A stretch of DNA of 64,000 bases from Annona cherimola (taxonomy: Eukaryota; Streptophyta; Magnoliopsida; Magnoliales; Annonaceae). Every line of letters begins with the position of its first letter. Position 1 is the first letter of the stretch. The DNA lies in assembly GCA_030490835.1 (NCBI GenBank), contig CM059972.1, positions 42,449,452 to 42,513,451 on the forward strand. Direction: 5' to 3'. The notes below the pieces were generated by a model, which had not been told where the DNA came from, did no database searches, and saw only the letters and a program-made list of their open reading frames with translations. The position numbers and the translations under genes are program-made. Of the stretch, positions 54,796 through 64,000 are shown piece after piece.

Positions 54796-55180
54796 GGACA
54801 TTTTATGTCCCAAAACATCTTGACATAAACCATATTTGACAATGGACATTCTCATGTCCACGAAAAGACGTTTTTCCACATAAATCATTTTGGCATTGGA
54901 CGTTCATACGTCCTAAGACATTTTTCCACTTAAACCTTGTTGGAAACGGACGTTTATATGTCCTAAAACATTTTTCACATAAACACTTTTATCTCTTAGA
55001 CTCTTTTAGAAACAAACATTTTTATGTCCACATGTGTTCCAACATAAATCCCTTTAGGAAATGGACATTCTCATGTCCAACCATTTTTTCCACATAAACC
55101 TTTTGGAAATGGACATTCTTATGTCCAAAAATTTTTCCTATATAAACCCTTTGGAAATGGACATTCTCATGTCCAAAACA
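54796..55180 (-). repeat. Tandem 48-50 bp repeat with a palindromic core
   Basis: GGACATTCTCATGTCC-type cores begin at 54796, 54844, 54898, 54948, 55014 (decayed), 55063, 55111 and 55159. Each is followed by AAAACATTTTTCCACATAAA-type sequence. It lies in the part of the LTR that is missing from the other G3 LTR. Confidence 0.9.
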
Positions 55181-58100
55181 TTTTTCGACATAAACTCTTT
55201 TTCTTAATCCCCATTGGGGCTTGTTTATAACAAACAAGTCATGAATCCTTTTCATGAAAACTTTTGCATAAAAACCATTTTTTTATTCCTAATATTTACA
55301 CATTTTGTGTAAAACACCCTACTTTTAGGGTAACTTATGCATAATGGCTCATAGAAATCCAATTTAGGATAACCTTTTGTATAAATGCTTTTATATCCCA
55401 ATCTTTGGGCTTTCAAAAAGAAAAATATATGCAAACACATTTCTCCCCATCCAGTAGTGACACTTACCAAGTGACCATGCTACCTTTTGGAAGAGAATCC
55501 TCAACAGCACACTAGCCAGGCGGCTGTTTATTTATCCTGCTCCCATCTCAGGGAGGGCGCCGCTGGCACTCCTTCCATCCCTTAGCGAATTGGCCTTATG
55601 TAGAGTGGGCTCCGGTCATCCCAACCGTGCTTTACAACTTGCCTGTTTCTTGTACTGGTGCACCGTGCATTATTATGACGGACCACAGCCCGTTTGGTTT
55701 GAAGAACCACAGACCGCAGCCTATGTCCTTTTAAACCGGGGTCACAGACCTCTATCTGCATCCATAACACACAAAAAATCTTAGACCGAAGTCTATATCT
55801 CTAAAAATTATTTTCAAAAACACATCACAGACCGCAGTCTGGGTTAACTTGTAAAGCAATCGCACCCACTTTAAACAAGTTGTTATTTGAAATCTAATTT
55901 TAGGATGACCTTCCTTAAATTCCTTTAGAAACATTTTGAGTAAAATATTTTGATAAACATTTGAAATGTTTGAAAAACAACACACTTTAAAACCCTTTTA
56001 TTAAAAGAATTTCAAAACCTTTGAATTTTCAAAATTAAACCATTTTATGAAATCAACATAGGAGGTTGGTCATCCTTAAATCCCTTTCAACACATCCGTA
56101 TAAATATTTTTCAAGATATTTTCAACATAAATTTCCTTATCTAAAGGAAATCAAAAATTTTCGAATATCATTTCAAAACATATGAACTATGTGCAAATCA
56201 TTATTTATTATTTAATTATCATGACCTAGCAAAATAAATCTTTTTCATAATTCAAATCTCCTTTTCATTTTTTTCTTTTATAACATGATTATTTATTATT
56301 AAACATCATAAAATAAATTCGAAACTTATTTACGTTTGTTGCTTTGTGAAAAAAGGGAAAAATTCTCTTTTTCTTATAAAATACTTTTGAAACAACATCA
56401 TAAAGAACTTGTTTACTTAAAAGCAAATTCTTAAAAAAAATCGACATAAAACGTGAAATCCTTTGAAAACATTATCGTGGAGAACTTGCTTAGTCATAAG
56501 AAAAATTCTCGAATTCTATTAACATAAAGCATTGCCAATCCAAGGCAACCCTTGTGATAAAATCCTTATCTTAAAACGTATTGCTTGCTTCCCATGAAGC
56601 AAACCTTGAGGTTTTTTCTTAAAGTCATTCTTTTCTAAAACTTGCGACTTTTCATTAAAGCCGTCATTTTCCAAAACTTGTGGCTTTTCATTAAAGCCGT
56701 CATTTTCAAAACTTGTGCTTGCCCATTCGTTAAAATATAAACATAAATATTTCAATCATACATCATCACATAGAAAGAAAATATCATTTTAGAAAGTTTG
56801 CTTGCTTACCTGAGATCGCCATAATCCTTTTCTTCCATACTTGTCTTTGCCTTTGCCTAGATAAATGAAAATAAAATTTCATTTATTTGCATAGTCTTCA
56901 AATACTTATATTCCTTAGGTTTTCCAACCTACAAAAGTTCATCTAATTTAACCCACTTGTCCTCCAAGTCGGGTGTTCATACTTATCTCTTCAGATACGT
57001 CCATTTTTCAACACATACTTATGTGTTTCTTAAACTTTTTCAAAACAGAAACTTGTCACTAATTCCAGTATGATTAAACCCCTTAAATACCACTGTCCTT
57101 AGGGTATTTTTATGAAATTTAAATCCACTAATCATAGGTTTCCAAAACAGTAACTTTGGAACCCATTTTTCACCCATTTAACGTGTCTTTTGACACATAA
57201 CCCTAAGCAGATTTATAAATCCAAATTTTCAGCAAATAATCCAAATTTTATTAATCCAAATTTAGGTTAATAACATATATATCAATTTTGATCATTTATA
57301 CATAGGTTTCATATTTCTTTTTGATTTTTTTCTCCAACTATCCACATATGCTGAAATTAGGCATACTGAAATCTCAAAATCTTGAATTAATATCCAATCA
57401 AGTAGTTTTGATCTGAAATTTCTACCATACCTTAATAACTATATTAATTAACCAAAATAAAATTTCCAGCATGAAATATTTAATATTTCTATTATGTTTG
57501 TATTTTTACTATGCTGGACAGCAGCATCCCTTTGTAGACAGTCTGAATCACGTTAATTATGGGTTATATTTATACCCCTAAAAACCTAATTTTTATTTTA
57601 TTAGTGTGATTCTAAATATTTATTGTATATCCTGTAAACTTTTCAGACCAAAATTTCTTTTATAAAAATTATTAAAAATACTTTGGTGCAGCTGATCCTG
57701 ACACCCGTTTAATCCTGTCCAGGTTAATTTTCCCGGATTTGTAATTTGCAACTTGCTTATCCTTTTAAGCTGAAAATTGGCTCGTTCCTTAATCTCCCCA
57801 TAATTATGCTTCCTAAAACTTTTCATGCTAAAATTCATCCATTTACTATTCCGTTCATATTTTAGTTTACAACATCATATAACTTCCAGATTTGAGGCAT
57901 GAAATCAAGATTAACATATACTTACTTGATCAGTTAATAATCCCTCCATTGAGCACTTAAAATTTCCTTCTTTTCCTCTCCTCTTTTCTTGGTTTGACGT
58001 GCCCTAGCTACTGCCCTTGGAGAAAATCTCTATTTTTCTCCATTTTTCCTCTCCTCTCTCTCTCTTTCTCTCTCCTTATTCTCTTCTTCTCTCTCTTTCT

Positions 58101-58863
58101 CCCCCCTTGCTGGAATGTGCAGCAGCCCTTGCTCTACCCTTTTTTTTCTTTTTATAAACCACTTTTCTTGGTGCCCAAGTAACCTCATAGGCATTTTAGT
58201 AAATTCCATTTTCACTTTCCACAATTGCCCTTCTTTACTTAGCTCTTAAGCAACTTGTTACTTGCTCTCCAAGAAAGCAACTTTCCATGATAATTAGCTT
58301 AATCCATTCCATTCATCTCATAGATTTCATAATTTTATTCTATCGTTTCAAATTTCATCTCAAACTGAAGTTTCTAACTCAAGTTATGACCACTTGAATT
58401 TATCTTTTGGATTTGGGATAAATATAATTAATTATCACCCTAATCCCATCATGATTCCCTTAATTCAATCCATTCATAAGAATGGGCCCACCGCCGTGAG
58501 CTTACCTTTCAAATTTCATCGAAATCCGCCTTGTAGGCGTCAAGTTATGAATTTTCTATCATTTTTCACCTTAATTCCATAATTACACTTTAATCTCCAT
58601 AAATTAAATCATGGTAATTAACATGATTATTCATAACACATTTTCACCTTTCAATCCTCATTAAGTCCCTCGGGTTATACCGACTCACTTTGGGCTCCGT
58701 TGATTAAATTTTTAATCACCATTCCTAATTAAACCCTAATTGCAAAATATCATTAAATCATAAAATCATCCATAAATCATTCAAAATTTATTTAAATCAC
58801 ATATAATCCATGTATATATGTTCAATGCATCCCATTGAGTCCTACATAGGTTGGGGTTTCACA

Positions 58864-60357
58864 ATTCTACATGAATTACTTTATTGGTTTCCTCTACTTG
58901 TAATGCATGTGTGGTTACATATTGGCAAGCAATGAATGAATGGCTAGCACCCGAATCAAACAATGCGATGGCCGAATTTTCTAAAATATAAACCATACCT
59001 GTAACCACTTTCTCCTCCTACTCTTGCGACTCAGTTCGGGTCAGAGCCTGCACTTGCACAGGATTTGTAGAGGTTCCCTGCCTGTTAGCTGCTCCTACTA
59101 GCCTTGGCTTTGCGGCCTTTCCGCGTCCTTGCAACGTTTGTGCTTTGTTTGGACAATTTGTAGCTATGTGTCCAACCTGGTCACAAACATAGCATTTCAC
59201 CATTTTTGTCTCTCCCTTACCACATTCCTTGTTATGTGACCCATTTGTCCACATTTAAAACATTTGTTTGAACCCTTTAAACGTTCCCCTCATGGCGCCT
59301 TCGGCAAATCTTGCAAATAGGTGGCATTTTTTCCTTAAAGCTCCTTTTCCTTTCCTTGCAACTCCTTTCCTAGCCTTTTCCTTCCTCGTTTCAACTTCTT
59401 TCGTTCCCGAGCTGAACAACTTGGATCCCAGCCTTAGTTCTTGAGTCCTTATTGCCTTAATCTCCAAAGCTCTAGCCCTTTCTACACTTGATGCATGGTC
59501 TTTAATCAGTAAAGGGGCTAAACTCTTTCTGAGAGAGGGCCTCATTCCCTGTTAGAATCTTTGTGCCTTGTTCTCTGGAACATTGACAATCCATGGTACA
59601 TATCTCACCAAGGCATTAAACTTGGTGGCATACTCTGTCACTATCATCCTCCCTTAGTAAAGCCTCTCAAACTCAATGACTTTCTGGCTCTGCAAACCCA
59701 CTAGGAAATACTCTTTGTTAAATTCCTCCACGAACATCTGTCATGTCACCTCCTCCGGGTGTGGCATAGTGATTAACATCGTTTCCCACCACTCATGTGC
59801 ATCTTTTACCAACAGATGAGTGGCACATAATACATTTTGTTTATCATTGCACGGAGATATCCTGAATAATTTTCTAATCTCCGTCATCCACTGTTCAGCT
59901 TGGATGGGGTCAGGTTCACCTGAGAATTTAGGAGGTCGTTGTGAAAGGAATGCATTTATTGCCCTCATATCTGCTTCCATTAACTGGTTCTCATCCATTA
60001 TAGGCGCTGAGGGGGAACTGGGTTAGCCGTAGGAATGGGTCCTTCCTTTTCAACACTCCCTAATTGGGCCTTTTGGGTCCTCTCCCATTGCCCAATCGCT
60101 CGTAACTTGTTCCATAGCTTCTTTCACTGCTGAAGCTACTCTTTCCTCAGTCATTTAAGCTTGGCTTTGCTCTTGTTCTCTAATTGGTTCTGGGCTTTCA
60201 TCTGCCCTTCTTTGTTGATTTCTTTGGTTTTCCCTTGTAAACCAAGTCTATCTCTTTTAGGCCTACTAGATTCACCAACTTCATGTTGGCTAGGAACTTC
60301 GGTAGCCACTTCTTTTCCCTTGTTCTTTCTAACCCTTGACCTTGTATCAACCATGGT
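58864..60357 (-). pseudogene. Gypsy G2 gag and protease start
   Basis: In coding direction: MVDTRSRVRKNKGKEVATEV at 60354, a frameshift, capsid-type domain (59998-59741: PPKFSGEPDPIQAEQW, DAHEWWETMLITMPHPEEVT), a basic region (59545-59255) and CCHC knuckles; the second, CYVCDQVGHIATNC, keeps its His, unlike G1. The protease start has LFDSGASHSFIA at about 58960-58925 (active-site DSG present), then is cut at 58864 by G3 just after VIHVE. Frameshifts and a few stops break gag. G2's remaining pol is not in the window. Confidence 0.9.
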
Positions 60358-60790
60358 GTTCTTTCTGAATATTCAAAAGCACATAACTTTTATTCATGGT
60401 TAGGGTTAGGTCATCATAAACACATTTCATCCTATATGGTAACTTAACCAAATCATTTAATCATAATCATGTCATTTTTCATCATTCATCAATCATACAC
60501 ATTCACATTCATATGCATTCATTTCATGCATTCAAAATCCTTAGATATAGTTATATCATCATAACTAATCACATCATTCACATTATTAAAGCATCCCATT
60601 CATGAAACTTAGTCTTAGCATATCAATATGCCATAACATAGATACATGTCATATCATGACATCATACACAAATATGTACATGCCATATACCAATCCATAA
60701 TTATATATACATATCATCAACCATCATCAAAGTTTCATCAAACTATAATTATACAAACTTTTCATAAAAGTTCATAAAAATCAACCAAAT
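60358..60790 (-). other. Spacer between gag and ORF-X in G2
   Basis: AT-rich, no gene. It contains the sequence matching the unfilled target of the solo copia LTR in G1 (about 60395-60405). Confidence 0.6.
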
Positions 60791-60794
60791 TATC

Positions 60795-61599
60795 TTCTAC
60801 CGGGATCCTTCCTTATGTAACGCCTACGACTCAGCGGAACCTGAGTGGGTTCATCGATAATTATGCTCGTGTCGGACCATGCAGGGACATCTTCCTCCCC
60901 TCCGTCACTACTATCGCTATCATCATCCTCCTCATCGACTTCCTCTTCCTCATTCTCACCCTCCTCTCCAGGATCTCAGGAGCAAGGTACTCCATCAGGT
61001 CCTCCTCGTCATTATCACTAACTTATTATTTTCATTTCCTGTGTTAAGTCGAATAGATTCCCCATCTTGACCAGCTATATGGATAACGACCTCATTAAGA
61101 CCCGGAGCAACAGGTGTTTCTAAAATTCCCTGGGCTCGATGTTCCTCTATCATAATAGCTACCTCTTTTTCCCCTCTAATTGATCCTTTTCCAACTCACC
61201 CCGTGCCTAAACTGCACCAGGTCCGCACTCAAATCTATACCACGGATCATCATCAGGGGGTTTGGGTGCTGGAATCTGATCCCAAAATTTCTGGAGATCT
61301 TGAGGGTATATCAAATTGGATGGAACAGGTAGGTCTATTTTGTGATATGCTGCGGTATTCTCCATCTTAGGAATACGACTCGTAGATTCCTCTACATTAG
61401 GCCTCTGAGGGTATGGGTTAACAAAGTAATCTCCTTGATTCTGAGTCCGAGGTTGCCTAGGAGGAAAACCAGGAGCTACTGATAGGAAATACGTGGAATT
61501 CCACAATTTAGTAACATTTTCAACTATCATTCTTTTCTGTTCCTTCTCCTCCTTCCTAAGCTCTTGCTCACGCATTGCCTTTTTCCCTCGGTCAGCCAT
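60795..61599 (-). pseudogene. ORF-X of gypsy G2
   Basis: It starts MADRGKKAMREQELRKEEKE at 61599 and is open for 130 residues (61599-61207) through FPPRQPRTQNQGDYFVNPYP and YPQDLQKFWDQIPAPKPPDD. It then frameshifts near 61207 and continues with EHRAQGILET-type and LNEVVIHIAGQDGESIRL sequence, an acidic region and a C-terminus ending in RRRYIRK-type basic sequence near 60800. It shows what the frame of G1 ORF-X should be between 33275 and 33460. Function unknown. Confidence 0.72.
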
Positions 61600-61858
61600 C
61601 TACAATTCAAACATAGCAAGTCAGCTATATCCAAAACATCGTAATCAAATCATCATAGAATAAATTGTCTAATCACATAATTATCATTTAGTCACATAGA
61701 CATATCACATACTATCACCCAATCACATAGCTTATGATTTAATCTCATATAGCTATCATATCACATAAATATAGCTTATCATCTCATTCACATAGATTTC
61801 ATCTTAAGCTATAAATTTTCATACTTAGAAATTTTTTCTCGCCTATTTACCAATCCAT

Positions 61859-61870
61859 GCTCTAATACCA
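61859..61870 (-). promoter_or_regulatory. Primer-binding site of gypsy G2
   Basis: Minus strand TGGTATTAGAGC, one C-to-T change from the iMet site, five bases from the LTR end at 61876. Confidence 0.88.
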
Positions 61871-61875
61871 ACCTC

Positions 61876-63470
61876 TGTGGTGCCCTAAACCCGAGCGTCA
61901 CAACCTTATTCCAATCTCTATCGATTGGTAAATGTGATCGGGATTTTTTCCCTATCACACGGTGAACTATTTGGATATTTATCCATTTTATCTTAACTCC
62001 TTAGGAGTTTAATCATTTTTAAACATTTCATTTGAAATATACACATGTGATCTCATAATTTTCCATACTTAACCATTTCATGATAAATCATTCTTAACAA
62101 TTGACCATAAAATTTTTTCACTATTTATAGTCATATCACCACATTGTCATAAACATAACATAAACCTTATACATCATTCAATCACCAATAATGTCATCAA
62201 CATACAACCATACAATTCATAGAGTTCAATCACAGGAACTTGTAGAGAAATTCATTTTTCATCTTGAATCTCCACTTGTCCTTGCATGGTTCTCCTTTCA
62301 CCTGTCTTTGGGATTTGGAAAACAAAACTATGAGTAAAAACTCAATAAGCAAGCTATAAAGTTTTCAGGCAATTCATTTTCATTGAAAATAATTTGGAAA
62401 GCTGCATTATACCCACTCAAGGGTATATTCTTAAAACATGCTTCTCATACCCATCCAGGGTATATCATAAATAATGCAATGCATTATTTAAAATCATGAC
62501 ATTCCTTTGGATAGAAGCTGGCTAGGCAACCATCCACTTTCATCCTCTCTCCCATTCCAGGGAGGCGCCGCCGGCCCTCGGCCTCTCTTAGCTACTTGGC
62601 TGCACTAAAGGGAGACATTCGGTCCGCTTACACCTTTGAGGTGGACCTCATGCTTTTGTGCACATGCTTTCTTTCATAAACATGAACTTGACATGCTAGC
62701 ATGATTTTTTCAATCATAAACTCATGATTCATCATTTGACATAAGTTCTTGGAAAGCAGTAAACAATTCATTTATTTCATTAGAAATAACATTTCAATAC
62801 ACATTTAGATAAGGAATGGCTATCCTTAAACAACTTATAAGGAATTGAAATCATTCATTTGCTAACTCATTAAACAGTTAGAATATCATTGATAAATATT
62901 TTATCACATTTGATAAAACAAAATCATTTAGAAAACTACTTGCTTGCCTTGCTTGCTTAGCTTTCCTCCTCGTTAACCTCTTTGCCTTTGCCTATACATA
63001 AACATAGCATTGCATTCATAACAATTCATTTGCTTGCACTCACTTAGTTTTCCAATCCCATAATCCATATCATACATAATCAACTTGGATTTTCAAGTTG
63101 GTCACTCACACATAACATGCACTTGTGCATCATAACATTCATTCCATATTGTGTTTTAGTCCCATATTTAGGGTAAACACATAACATTCGTTCATAATTC
63201 ATCATTTGGGAATTTATATCTCCCATTAACCATTTTTCATCTATTTTTCATCTTTCCTACGTCAATGCTTATTCTAAGCATATAAGTGATGTTTTAAGCT
63301 CATAAATAAATCTAAAAAATTGAGATAATTAATCCTCATTCATACAGCAATATCCTCTTGCATTTTATTTCCACATAATTTCATACCCATGAATGTACAT
63401 TTTCCTAATATATTACCTAGGGTTTACAACCTTAGGGTTTTATATACGTGTCTAAGATCGGGGTTTCATA
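61876..63470 (-). repeat. 5' LTR of gypsy G2, composite
   Basis: From 61876 up to about 63378 it aligns with the last 1.5 kb of the G1 LTR (31345-32910). The remaining about 90 bp (63378-63470) instead match the start of a type D LTR (TATGAAACCCCGATC on the minus strand). Hairpin at 62331-62344. Confidence 0.72.
62331..62344 (-). other. Conserved LTR hairpin, loop variant
   Basis: Minus strand TGAGT-TTTT-ACTCA, about 455 bp before the LTR end. Confidence 0.55.
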
Positions 63471-64000
63471 TTTTTATAACCAAGTAAAATTTTCATTTAC
63501 TAATTAACAAAAATCCACAAAATCCATGCATTGATGGACTATGTTGCTGTCCACCAATTGGCGTCCCCTATTTAGCTAGGTTTTGACAATTTTTTGCCAC
63601 TTTTTCCAGTTATTTATGTGTCCATTTACTTCACCTAGGTATTAGGCAACTTAGACACATTTTTTAGAATTTTAAAAAATCAAATTTTATGCCTTAAATG
63701 CCCTTGGACATCCCTTGCTTTGCCACATGCCATAAGCTCCATTTGAGCTAGCTGTTAGGAATTAAACCATGGCATTTAATCCTTGACTTTTCCATGGATT
63801 TTACCATTAAACAAAGCATAAAATCCAGCTCAATCCACCCAAATTTTGACACCTTGCATAGCATTAAAACAAGTCATTTTCTCAAATGCTTTTTATTAAA
63901 TGCTATGGTAGTCTAGAGTGCACAAAGTCAATGCTAGGTACATTTTTCTAATTAAGCACTTTCCCATGGTAATTAGCTTAATCAAATCCATGGATACCAT
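63471..64000 (-). repeat. Gypsy LTR fragment, type B
   Basis: It aligns in reverse with about 44880-45350 of the G1 3' LTR (GGACGTCC-type motif, TTTAGCTCAAATGGAGC region). It continues past the window edge and breaks at TTATAAAAAT next to the type D start. Confidence 0.75.

Larger units (their letters stand above)
54229..58863 (-). repeat. 5' LTR of gypsy G3
   Basis: 4635 bp: minus strand TGTGAAACCCCAACC at 58863 to GGGGCGTTACA at 54229. It is inserted in the protease region of G2. It contains the tandem palindrome array (54796-55175), the conserved hairpin (54703-54716) and the about 37-bp triplet (56640-56730). No coding region. Confidence 0.88.

Overview
The window is nuclear DNA of a flowering plant, from a region filled almost entirely with nested LTR retrotransposons. 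I see no intact host gene, tRNA, rRNA or CRISPR array. Plant origin is shown by Ty1/copia and Ty3/gypsy proteins of plant lineages, primer-binding sites matching initiator tRNA-Met (TGGTATCAGAGC), and broken copies of plant genes (an AGO4-clade Argonaute, EXO70, OEP24). I cannot name the species.

Layout. 1-741 is the 3' end of a Tat-like Ty3/gypsy integrase. 742-8218 is probably the long 3' part of that element. It holds an intronless, truncated AGO4-clade copy (975-2541), a mosaic of at least five other host gene fragments on both strands (about 2.9-5.4 kb), and five tandem-repeat arrays (5.4-7.9 kb). 8219-26762 is a three-deep copia nest: an old plus-strand LTR (8219-8524 + 26147-26762) was split by copia element 1 (8525-26141, minus strand, TSD CAAAC), which was itself split by copia element 2 (14595-21303, minus strand, TSD TCTTC). 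Element 1 keeps an uninterrupted 480-codon ORF between pol and the 3' LTR, while its gag and pol carry many stops. 26763-64000 is a stack of chromodomain-type (Tekay/Del-like) Ty3/gypsy elements with LTRs of 1.6-4.6 kb. G1 (plus, about 29.6-46.3 kb) has an extra ORF ahead of gag. It is interrupted by a solo copia LTR (34377-35965) and by the 3' end of a second element (about 38659-42943). G3 (minus, about 47.8-58.9 kb) is non-autonomous, with only about 0.9 kb between its LTRs and a solo LTR of another family inside one of them (48459-50893). G3 sits inside G2 (minus, about 58.9-63.5 kb).

How the parts fit. Each insertion is read from LTR ends (TG...CA), the primer-binding site beside the 5' LTR, the polypurine tract beside the 3' LTR, and in four cases a 5-bp target-site duplication. 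Most in-frame stops in the retroelement genes are C-to-T or G-to-A changes (CAA to TAA, TGG to TAG/TGA, CGA to TGA), as expected from deamination of methylated cytosine in silenced DNA. The most notable signals are the AGO4-clade fragment inside a retroelement, the intact ORF3 of copia element 1 with a CGACTT/GTCGAC motif array upstream that matches the array in the LTRs, the extra ORF before gag in G1 and G2, and a conserved hairpin in the gypsy LTRs. Percent differences quoted are rough counts by eye.
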